The notes beneath the pieces are model-generated. The model searched no databases. It was not told the origin of the DNA and saw only the letters and a list, made by a program, of their open reading frames with translations. From assembly GCA_030692685.1 (NCBI GenBank), contig JAUXZO010000193.1, positions 1-41,818 of the forward strand: a stretch of 41,818 nucleotides of DNA, in the 5' to 3' direction. The stretch's first letter is position 1. Every line of letters begins with the position of its first letter. The translations under genes were made by a program, and so were the position numbers. Positions 13,469 through 20,445 of the stretch are shown one piece after another. The DNA comes from Acidovorax sp. (GTDB lineage: Bacteria > Pseudomonadota > Gammaproteobacteria > Burkholderiales > Burkholderiaceae_C).

Positions 13469-15762
13469 CACGCTAACTTGAACGGCAGCTCGCGCGGCGT
13501 TTTGCCTGTGAGCTGTGCAATGGCGTTGGCAAATGCCGGTGCCAGCGGCGGCAAGCCGGGCTCGCCCATGCCCTTGGGTGGGTCGGCGCTCGGCACGATG
13601 TGCACCGTCACCTGGGGCATGTCGGTGATGCGCGGCACCGCAAAGTCGCCAAAGTTGCTTTGCTCCACCACACCATCTTTCAGCGTGATGGCGCCACCGG
13701 GCAGGCACATCGACAAGCCCATCAGTGCGGCGCCCTGCACCTGGGCCTCCACGCTTTTCGGGTTGACCACCAGATTGCAATGCACACCGGCGGTGATGCT
13801 GTGCAGCTTGGGCGTGCCGTCTTTGACCGACGCCTCGACCACATAGGCCACCACCGATTCAAACGACTCGTGCACCGCTACGCCCCAGGCGCGGCCAGCG
13901 GCCAGCTTCTTTTTGCCATAGCCCGACTGGGCCACGGCCAGTTGCAGCGCGGCCTTGTGGCGCGGGTGTTTGTCGCCCATCAGTGCCATGCGGTAGGCCA
14001 CGGGGTCTTGCTGGGTGGCGCGGGCCACTTCGTCGATCAGCGTCTCCATTGCGTAGGCCGTGTGGGTAGAGCCCACACTGCGCCACCACAACACCGGCAC
14101 ATTCACCTGCGGGTGGTGTACCGACAGCTTCATGGGCACGTCATATGGCTCCTTCATGCCCTCCACGGCCGTGGCGTCGATGCCGTTTTTGACCATGAAC
14201 GCCTCGAACGGCGAGCCCTTGAGGATGGACTGGCCCACGATGGTGTGGTCCCACGCCAGGATCTTGCCCTGGGCATCAAAGCCAATTTCAGCGCGGTGCA
14301 CATGCATGGGGCGGTAGTAGCCGCCCTTGATGTCGTCCTCGCGGCTCCACAGCGTGCGCACCGGCGCGGTGAGGCCTGCCATGCGCGCTGCCTTGGCCAC
14401 GCCGCAGGCCTCCACCACGTAGTCGCTAGTGGGAATGGCGCGGCGGCCAAACCCGCCACCGGCCATCTGCGTGTGCACCTTGATGTTTTGCGGTGGCAGG
14501 CCCAGCACGGTGGCAGCGGCCATGGCGTCCAACCCGGGCATCTGGGTACCCATCCAGAGTTCGGCCTTGTCACCATCGAGCTTGACGGTGCAGTTCAGTG
14601 GCTCCATGGGGGCATGGGCCAGATACGGGAACACAAATTCGGCGCTGATCTTCTTGGGTGCTGTGGCGAGCGGCGCCATATCCGCCTGCATGGCCACGTT
14701 GCCGGGCTTGGTGGCCAGCTCGCGGTATTGGGCCAGCAGCTGGGTGGTGTCGGGCTTTTCAACCGCTGCCAGGTCCCACTCCACCTTGAGTGCGTCGCGC
14801 CCCTGTTTGGCGGGCCAGTAGCCATCGGCCACGATGGCAACGCCCTCGCCGCCCCGGTCGGTGGGCACACGCAGCACGGCTTTGACGCCTTTAATGGCCT
14901 TGGCCGCGCTGTCGTCCAGCGACTTGAGCTTGGCGCCAAACACCGGCGGGCGCGCGACCACAGCGGTCAACATGCCGGGCAGGCGAACGTCAATGCCGTA
15001 GTCCTGCTGGCCGCTCGACTTGGCCTTGGCATCCAGACGACCCGTTGGCTTGCCGATCAAACGGAACTGCTTGGGGTCCTTCAAGGTGACCTTCTCGGGC
15101 ACCGGCTGCTTCATCGCCGCTTCGGCCAGCGCGCCGTAGCCCAGTTTCTTACCACCGGGGCCGACGACAAAACCGTTGCTGGTGCGCAAGGCTGAAGCAT
15201 CCACGCCCCACTGCGCTGCAGCGGCCGACACCAGCATCGCCCGGGTGCGTGCACCCAGTTCGCGGTACTGGGTGTACGAGTTTTTGATGGAGTTGGAGCC
15301 GCCCGTCAGGTGCATGCCCATCATCGGGTCGGCATAAGCCTGGTTGGCGTCGCCGTGCACGCTGCGAACCTTGCTCCAGTCGGCGTCCAGCTCTTCGGCC
15401 AGGATCATGGGCAGGCCCGTCTGCACCCCCTGGCCAAAGTCCAGCCGGTTGATGGTGACGGTAACCGTGCCATCGGCGTCGATGCGAACAAAGGCAGATG
15501 GCTGCTCGAAAGGCTTGAGGCCGGCAGGTGCTGCAGCGGCGCCGGCGCCTTGTGCGCCTGCCACCAGCGGGAATGCGCCAAGCGCAAAACCCGCCGCTGC
15601 CGACACCTTGAGAAAGGTACGCCGCGCCAAGCCGTCGAGGCCATTCGCGGCTGTGCTTACTCCTGAATTGGTAGCTGCTTGCGCTTTATCCATAAGCGCC
15701 AGAAGGTGTTTTGGCATAAACAAATGGGCCTGGGCTTGCAGCGTATTGGAGTCGAAATGCAT
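13468..15762 (-). CDS. Molybdenum hydroxylase large subunit (IorB/CoxL-like, Tat-exported)
   Basis: 764 residues. RRTFLKVSAAAGFALGAF is a twin-arginine signal with a hydrophobic core, about 48 residues from the start. The molybdopterin-binding body follows, with RLDFGQGVQTGLPMILAEEL, GGSNSIKNSYTQYRELGA, MAGGGFGRRAIPTSDYVVEA (about residues 440-460), and a C-terminal KGMGEPGLPPLAPAFANAIA with the base Glu. This is the isoquinoline 1-oxidoreductase beta / aldehyde oxidase type, periplasmic, with a 2Fe-2S partner encoded just upstream. The substrate is an unknown aldehyde or N-heterocycle. I chose the ATG at 15762, which has AAGGAG six bases before it, over 15777. A copy of the interspersed repeat (15666-15716) encodes residues about 16-32 ahead of the Tat signal, an unusual N-terminal extension. 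Confidence 0.93.
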   Translation of the reverse strand: MHFDSNTLQAQAHLFMPKHLLALMDKAQAATNSGVSTAANGLDGLARRTFLKVSAAAGFALGAFPLVAGAQGAGAAAAPAGLKPFEQPSAFVRIDADGTVTVTINRLDFGQGVQTGLPMILAEELDADWSKVRSVHGDANQAYADPMMGMHLTGGSNSIKNSYTQYRELGARTRAMLVSAAAAQWGVDASALRTSNGFVVGPGGKKLGYGALAEAAMKQPVPEKVTLKDPKQFRLIGKPTGRLDAKAKSSGQQDYGIDVRLPGMLTAVVARPPVFGAKLKSLDDSAAKAIKGVKAVLRVPTDRGGEGVAIVADGYWPAKQGRDALKVEWDLAAVEKPDTTQLLAQYRELATKPGNVAMQADMAPLATAPKKISAEFVFPYLAHAPMEPLNCTVKLDGDKAELWMGTQMPGLDAMAAATVLGLPPQNIKVHTQMAGGGFGRRAIPTSDYVVEACGVAKAARMAGLTAPVRTLWSREDDIKGGYYRPMHVHRAEIGFDAQGKILAWDHTIVGQSILKGSPFEAFMVKNGIDATAVEGMKEPYDVPMKLSVHHPQVNVPVLWWRSVGSTHTAYAMETLIDEVARATQQDPVAYRMALMGDKHPRHKAALQLAVAQSGYGKKKLAAGRAWGVAVHESFESVVAYVVEASVKDGTPKLHSITAGVHCNLVVNPKSVEAQVQGAALMGLSMCLPGGAITLKDGVVEQSNFGDFAVPRITDMPQVTVHIVPSADPPKGMGEPGLPPLAPAFANAIAQLTGKTPRELPFKLA
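15666..15716 (-). repeat. Interspersed repeat copy inside the iorB-like coding sequence
   Basis: On the minus strand it reads CTTCTGGCGCTTATGGATAA, then AGCGCAAGCAGCTACCAATTC. It is translated as LLALMDKAQAATNSG near the N-terminus of the large subunit, before the Tat signal. The reading frame is maintained. Confidence 0.85.
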
Positions 15763-15781
15763 GGTGTTCTCCTTCAATCAA

Positions 15782-16252
15782 TCAAGCCAACGTGGACACG
15801 GTACGGGCAGCGTCATGGATGGCCGCGCGAATGCGCACATAGGTTCCGCAGCGGCACACATTGCCCGCCATGGCGGCGTCAATGTCGGCGTCGGTGGGTT
15901 TCTTTTTGCCGTGCAGCAACGCGGTGGCGCTCATGATCTGGCCGCTTTGGCAGTAGCCGCACTGGGCCACGTCGTGTTTGACCCAGGCCGCATGCACGGC
16001 CTTGCCCACCTTGTCGTTGGCCGTCACGGATTCGATGGTGGTGATTTTTTGGCCCGCTGCGGCAGAAATCGGCGTGATGCACGAGCGGATGGGCGCCCCG
16101 TTCAAATGCACCGTGCAGGCACCGCATAAAGCCTGGCCGCAGCCAAACTTGGTGCCCGTCATGCCCAGCGTGTCGCGCAGGGCCCAGAGGATGGGGGTGG
16201 ATTCGTCGGCGTCTACGGCGGTGTCTTTGCCATTGATATTGAGGGTAGGCAT
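15782..16252 (-). CDS. Molybdenum hydroxylase 2Fe-2S subunit (IorA-like)
   Basis: 156 residues with both iron-sulfur modules. The plant-ferredoxin-like cluster has GCGQALCGACTVHLNG (about residues 37-52) plus a later Cys in RSCITP. The all-helical second cluster has AQCGYCQSGQIMSA (about 96-109) and NVCRCGTYVRIRAAIHDA (about 130-147). It passes electrons from the molybdenum centre. It is 19 bp upstream of the large-subunit start, in an operon with it and the MobA-like gene. There is no separate FAD subunit, as in IorAB-type enzymes, whose acceptor is usually a cytochrome. Confidence 0.95.
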   Translation of the reverse strand: MPTLNINGKDTAVDADESTPILWALRDTLGMTGTKFGCGQALCGACTVHLNGAPIRSCITPISAAAGQKITTIESVTANDKVGKAVHAAWVKHDVAQCGYCQSGQIMSATALLHGKKKPTDADIDAAMAGNVCRCGTYVRIRAAIHDAARTVSTLA

Positions 16253-16449
16253 CGTGGGTTCTCCGTGGGGGAAAAAGGTGTTGTTGTGTGGAAGGCGATT
16301 GGCGATTGACGATGGGTCAAACCGGCAGCGTCAGCGACGCCATCGGCCATGCAAGGGTTGGAGCGGGGTGTTTGACATTTTTTAAGAGAATATAAATTCG
16401 TTTAAAAGATCAATCTGTGGCGGGTCAAAGTGCATTCTTCATCTCTGCC

Positions 16450-16471
16450 TGTCCGTCTGTCCGTCTGTCCG
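16450..16471. repeat. Short tandem repeat TGTCCGTC, 2.75 copies
   Basis: TGTCCGTC at 16450-16457 and 16458-16465, then TGTCCG to 16471, one base before the tetR stop triplet. Confidence 0.8.
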
Positions 16472-16472
16472 C

Positions 16473-17045
16473 TCAGGCTTTCAAGGCGTCCCAGCACAGG
16501 CCAAAAGCCATCTGGTGCATGGCCTCATCGTCAGGCAGCACCTTGGTGCGGATCAAATTGCCCGTCTCGCGCACCGACCCCACCAGGCTGGCGGTGAGCA
16601 GCGGAATGGGCACCGCTTTCAAGATCTCTTGCTGCTGCCCCTCTTCCATCAATGCAAAAAATCCGGCCATCAAGCGCGTGGAGAATTCGCGGTTGCCGTC
16701 GGTGAACCATGGCGAGTTGTAGTACTGCTCCTGAAACACCACCTCGGCATATTGGTCCAGCCGGTGCCGCAGCAGGTTACCCCAGGCGCGGCGCACGCGT
16801 GCACGGTAGGGCATGCCAGGCACGATGCCCTCCATGATGCGGGCGGCTGTCACCGTCTTGGCATCCTGATAGAGCTGGCTGATGAGTTCATCCTTGGACC
16901 GGTAATACACATACAGCGTGCTGGTGGCAACGCCCGCGGCGCGCGCAATGTCGGCCAGGGTCAGGCCGCTCAAGCCCGTCTGGGCCACCAGATCGAAGGT
17001 GGCCTGGGCAATGGCGCGCTGCTTCTCGTCGTCTTTGGGTTTCAT
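16473..17045 (-). CDS. TetR/AcrR family regulator
   Basis: 190 residues. The N-terminal DNA-binding domain is clear: [20 protein letters not shown], then [20 protein letters not shown] and KDELISQLY. The C-terminal ligand domain is not assignable. It lies 220 bp upstream of the 2Fe-2S subunit gene on the same strand, so it is a candidate regulator of the molybdenum hydroxylase operon, and may regulate itself or pdxH across the short divergent interval. In the 220-bp gap (16253-16472) I see a tandem repeat and AT-rich DNA at 16370-16410 that could hold the operon promoter. Confidence 0.9.
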   Translation of the reverse strand: MKPKDDEKQRAIAQATFDLVAQTGLSGLTLADIARAAGVATSTLYVYYRSKDELISQLYQDAKTVTAARIMEGIVPGMPYRARVRRAWGNLLRHRLDQYAEVVFQEQYYNSPWFTDGNREFSTRLMAGFFALMEEGQQQEILKAVPIPLLTASLVGSVRETGNLIRTKVLPDDEAMHQMAFGLCWDALKA

Positions 17046-17227
17046 CGGTGGGGCAATATAAGCGAATAGTTATTCGGCAACAACCCGGGGCATTCAAAAC
17101 CCCACGTTACCGCGCTGGTGCACTGCCGTCACCTCCCGTTGCAGTGCCTGCGTTCGCGCAGCCAGCGGCCCGAACTGAGCGGAGCCAGCCAGCTAACCCA
17201 GCGAATCCCGCGTGCACAATCATCCAT

Positions 17228-17875
17228 ATGACCTCATCCTCTTCTTCCATCGCCGACCTTCGAAAGAGCTACGAGCGCGCCGAACTCAACGAAGACGCCT
17301 CGCACGCCGCCCCGCTGCAACAGTTTGACCAGTGGCTGAGTGAAGCCATCAGCGCCCAGGTGCCCGAGCCCAACGCCATGACCCTGGCCACCGTGGGCAG
17401 CGACCTGCGCCCCAGCACCCGCATCGTGCTCATCAAGGGCTATGACGAACGCGGCATCGTCTGGTTTACCAATTACGACAGCCGCAAGGGCCGCCAGATT
17501 GCGGGCAACCCTTATGTGGCGCTGCAATTTCACTGGGTCGAGCTGGAACGCGTGGTGCGCATCGAAGGCATTGTGGAAAAGGTCAGCGACGAAGAAAGCG
17601 ACGAATACTTTGCCAGCCGCCCGCTCGATTCGCGCATCGGCGCCTGGGCCAGCCCGCAGAGCCAGGTGATCTCTGGCCGTGGCGTGCTGGTGGCCAATGC
17701 CGCCAAATACGGCGCGCAATTCATGCTCAAACCACCCCGCCCGGCGCACTGGGGCGGGTACCGCCTCAAGCCCGACCAGTGGGAGTTCTGGCAAGGGCGC
17801 AAGAGCCGCTTGCATGACCGGTTGCGGTATCGGATGGATGGCGGGGAATGGGTGCGAGAGCGGCTGGCGCCCTGA
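17228..17875 (+). CDS. pdxH: Pyridoxamine/pyridoxine 5'-phosphate oxidase
   Basis: 215 residues, the usual size. The FMN and substrate blocks are visible: [49 protein letters not shown], a central [20 protein letters not shown], and the C-terminal [25 protein letters not shown]. It oxidises PNP or PMP to pyridoxal 5'-phosphate using FMN and O2. I chose the ATG at 17228 because the frame upstream to 17048 is not conserved-looking and overlaps the tetR promoter region. It starts a short plus-strand run followed by a VOC remnant and a small membrane protein. Confidence 0.96.
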   Translation: MTSSSSSIADLRKSYERAELNEDASHAAPLQQFDQWLSEAISAQVPEPNAMTLATVGSDLRPSTRIVLIKGYDERGIVWFTNYDSRKGRQIAGNPYVALQFHWVELERVVRIEGIVEKVSDEESDEYFASRPLDSRIGAWASPQSQVISGRGVLVANAAKYGAQFMLKPPRPAHWGGYRLKPDQWEFWQGRKSRLHDRLRYRMDGGEWVRERLAP

Positions 17876-17920
17876 AGGCAACCGCGCCCGGCTGTACAAC
17901 AACCAACAAGAGGCTCAGCC

Positions 17921-18049
17921 ATGTTCTCGCACATCCACATGGGCGTCACCGATTTCGACCGCGCCCTGGCCTTCTACCGGCCCGTGATGGATGGGAACAA
18001 GCTGTGTGTGGCGTGCCATGCGGCGCCGGGCGTTTCGGTGTCTGAATAA
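17921..18049 (+). pseudogene. VOC/glyoxalase-like gene with internal deletion
   Basis: A 43-codon frame whose first part, MFSHIHMGVTDFDRALAFYR, is the N-terminus of a VOC-fold protein. Its second part, DGNKLCVACHAAP, is the typical C-terminal end (DPDGNKLCVxCH). The ~80 residues in between are missing, yet the frame is kept through to TAA. Fusion at or near the GATGG at 17989-17993 suggests a simple internal deletion. The product could not form a VOC domain. It lies 45 bp after pdxH. Confidence 0.85.
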
Positions 18050-18070
18050 TCAACCTGGCAAGAAAGAAAA

Positions 18071-18454
18071 ATGTCTTTAGCCCTCGCCTTTGCCCCCCTG
18101 GTTCTGTTGCCCGTAGTGCTGACCCTGTTCGTCAAAGCCGCAGCCTGGTTGTTCAAACGCACGCAGCTGGGATGGGGCCATGCGTTCGGCTACGGGGTCA
18201 TCGCCAGTCTTGTGAACATGGCGGGGATGCTGACGGCACGCATGCCAGGGCCATCCATCCCCCTGCCCGTGTTGGCAGCCATCAGCCTGCTGGCCGTGCT
18301 CGCCCTGGGGGGTTGGTACCTGGGGCCACGCGCCAGGACCACCGAGGGCGCCGCTTTGCGGTTCAAGCGGGGCGTTGTCTTGTGCCTGATTGCCTGGGCG
18401 CTGCTCTGCACGGTGTCGGTCGCCATATTCTTTGCCGGGGCCCTCGTTTTTTGA
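18071..18454 (+). CDS. Small integral membrane protein, function unknown
   Basis: 127 residues with four hydrophobic segments (about residues 3-27, 38-56, 64-85 and 100-126) joined by short basic loops (FKRTQ, GPRARTTEGAALRFKRG). No family recognised. The start at 18071 follows an AGAAAGAAA stretch, a weak ribosome-binding site. It may share a transcript with pdxH and the VOC remnant. It is convergent with the AEC permease gene, with 20 bp between stops. Confidence 0.65.
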   Translation: MSLALAFAPLVLLPVVLTLFVKAAAWLFKRTQLGWGHAFGYGVIASLVNMAGMLTARMPGPSIPLPVLAAISLLAVLALGGWYLGPRARTTEGAALRFKRGVVLCLIAWALLCTVSVAIFFAGALVF

Positions 18455-18474
18455 GCTGACCGGGCTTGGCGGCT

Positions 18475-19446
18475 CTACCCCGCCACCCCACCACCCACCA
18501 TCCACCGCGTCACCGCCAAAATCACCACAGGCATCGTCAGCAACCCCAACGCGGTAGACACCGCCACACTCGCTGTCACCTCATCCTCGGCCACCGCGTA
18601 ACGCTGCGCAAACAAGAACACGTTGGCCCCCACGGGCAGTGACGCCGCCACGATCATCACCGCCAGCGGCATGCCCGACAGGCCCAGCGCCAAGCCCAAA
18701 GCGGCCAGCACGATGGGGTGCACCACACACTTGACCAGCGCGATGCGCATGGCGGCCTTGAAGTGGTGGCCCACCTTGGTAAATGCCAGCGTTACCCCCA
18801 CCAGCAGCAGCGCAATCGGCCCCAGCGCCTGGCCCAGCAGCAGCAAAGGTTTGTCGACCACTTGCGGCACCACCAGGCCGGTCTGGGCAAATAGCAAACC
18901 CGCAATGATGGGCAGCGGCACCGGGTGCACGATGCCGTTGCGCATGGCCTGCAGCACCGTGCGCCACATGGGTTGCTGCGCCACGCCATCGCGCCCGGCG
19001 TGCTCACGCGCGGCGGCCAGCTCGAACACCACGGTGGCCGCGGTCAGCAAGATGAGCGAGTGCACCGAGATCAGCGTGAACAGCGTGACCAGCCCCACAT
19101 CGCCAAACACCAGGCCCACCAGTGGCACACCAATCATCAGCGTGTTGCTGAACGTGTTGGCCAGTGCCCGCGCCGCGGCCAGCGTGTTAAAGCCCTGCAG
19201 CGCCAGCGTGGCCGCGTAGACGATGCCAAACGCCACAAAGTAGATGCCCACCGGGCCAAAGTTGAGGTCTTCGATGTGCACCGTGCTCATGGTGCGAAAC
19301 AGCAGCGCGGGCGTGAGCACCATGAACACCAGGTTGGCCAGGTCCTTCACTGCGGCGGCCCGGATCCACTGGCGACGTCCTACATAAAAGCCGATGGCAA
19401 TGAACAGGATGACGGGGATCAGCGAGGTGAAAACAGGCGAGTTCAA
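18475..19446 (-). CDS. AEC family transporter (auxin efflux carrier-like permease)
   Basis: 323 residues, about ten hydrophobic helices. The N-terminal FIAIGFYVGRRQWIRAAAVK and FSNTLMIGVPLVGLVFGD, with the duplicated half ASLPVGANVFLFAQRYAVAE, are typical of AEC permeases (PF03547) that carry dicarboxylates such as malonate or malate. The substrate is not known. It is a single gene with no catabolic partners beside it. Confidence 0.9.
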   Translation of the reverse strand: MNSPVFTSLIPVILFIAIGFYVGRRQWIRAAAVKDLANLVFMVLTPALLFRTMSTVHIEDLNFGPVGIYFVAFGIVYAATLALQGFNTLAAARALANTFSNTLMIGVPLVGLVFGDVGLVTLFTLISVHSLILLTAATVVFELAAAREHAGRDGVAQQPMWRTVLQAMRNGIVHPVPLPIIAGLLFAQTGLVVPQVVDKPLLLLGQALGPIALLLVGVTLAFTKVGHHFKAAMRIALVKCVVHPIVLAALGLALGLSGMPLAVMIVAASLPVGANVFLFAQRYAVAEDEVTASVAVSTALGLLTMPVVILAVTRWMVGGGVAG

Positions 19447-19496
19447 GGTTCGGGGGCTCGGTGAGCAGGCCCGTGCGCCGCAAAGCGCAAGGGCCT

Positions 19497-19560
19497 TTAA
19501 CTATTGTTTTGATAGCTGTTAGCGCTTTCACATCAAGCGCTAGACGCTATTTTCGCTCAA
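19497..19560 (+). repeat. Comamonadaceae interspersed repeat copy
   Basis: TTTTGATAGCTGTTAGCGCT at 19507-19526, then TTCACATCAAGCGCTAGACGCTATTTTCGC. It is intergenic, upstream of the AEC gene. Confidence 0.85.
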
Positions 19561-19980
19561 TATTTACCAACGCATGGCAAGCGTCGAGCAGGATAGTGCC
19601 ACTACGCCCCCCGCCAGCAGGCAGCAGCAAATGGAGCATTGGCAAGCAACTCTGGGGACTGACAGTGCATAGGAGAGGATGGAATGAGCGTCCTCGCATC
19701 GCGTTGCTCTGGGCGATTTTGCTGCCACGCCCTTGCCGCTTCCTCACTTTGGTCGGTCACGACCGTGGGATGCCGTTGCCGGACAGCAGCTGCATGTGTC
19801 GGCGATCGAGGCAAGGCTATTACCCCGTGATGATCGGCCAATCCACGCGGGGTGGCATATCATTCACTTCAAAACCAATTGTTACAGAACCGGCTCTGGT
19901 AGCGTTTAGCTGAGAATTTACTCTTAGGTCGCTGTATTTGTAGAGTGCTGAATGGTTTCTACGCTGATTGGAAATATGAC
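19561..19980. other. Gene-poor interval before the prepilin gene
   Basis: About 420 bp. Short open frames exist on both strands, but none shows a recognisable domain or coding bias. The last 120 bp is AT-richer and probably contains the promoter of the prepilin/GGDEF-EAL pair; I cannot place it with confidence. Confidence 0.5.
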
Positions 19981-20445
19981 ATGGGCAATGGGCACAGACG
20001 GCTCTTTCGCGCACTTGGAGTGACGCTGCTTGAGCTACTGATTACGCTAGGGTTGATCGGCGTCCTCTCAGCCGTTGCCATACCTGGCTACCAAGCCTAC
20101 TTGGAGCGCGCGAAAATCGCCGCAGCCAAAGCGGATATTTTGGAAATTAGCTTCATGCTTGAACGGTATCTGACGTTCAAAAATGCGTATCCCACGACCC
20201 TTGCGGAACTCGGTGCTGCGCGGTTGGACCCTTGGGGCGCACCTTATCGCTATCTCTCGATGGATGGCGCCAATGTGGGGCAGAAACGCAAGGACAAGTC
20301 GCTGCACCCGCTCAACAGCGACTACGACCTTTACAGCATGGGCCCAGATGGGCAAAGCCAGACTCCATTGACCGCGAGCGCGAGCCGCGATGACATCATT
20401 CGTGCGAACAATGGGGGTTTCGTCGGGGTGGCAGAGGACTATTGA
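19981..20445 (+). CDS. Type IV prepilin / GspG-like pseudopilin
   Basis: 154 residues from the ATG at 19981. A short basic leader ends in G with cleavage before VTLLELLITLGLIGVLSAVA, the type III signal with Glu at mature position 5. After the helix (YLERAKIAAAKADI), the C-terminal part has DPWGAPYRYLS and SDYDLYSMGPDGQS, then DDI, the loops that bind calcium in GspG major pseudopilins. It would be processed by a prepilin peptidase encoded elsewhere. No other pilus or secretion genes are near. Its stop overlaps the start of the GGDEF-EAL gene (TGATG), so the two are co-expressed. A GTG start at 19945 is possible. Confidence 0.83.
   Translation: MGNGHRRLFRALGVTLLELLITLGLIGVLSAVAIPGYQAYLERAKIAAAKADILEISFMLERYLTFKNAYPTTLAELGAARLDPWGAPYRYLSMDGANVGQKRKDKSLHPLNSDYDLYSMGPDGQSQTPLTASASRDDIIRANNGGFVGVAEDY

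Noticed and set aside
13600..15195. A 531-codon plus-strand open frame
   Set aside because: It is antisense to the clear IorB-like gene, has no domain, and is His/Gly/Arg-rich as expected from the complement of a GC-rich gene.
16372..16400. TTGACA-like hexamer followed by TATAAA near 16373-16397
   Set aside because: The spacing is only about 13 bp and it points away from the operon it would need to serve.
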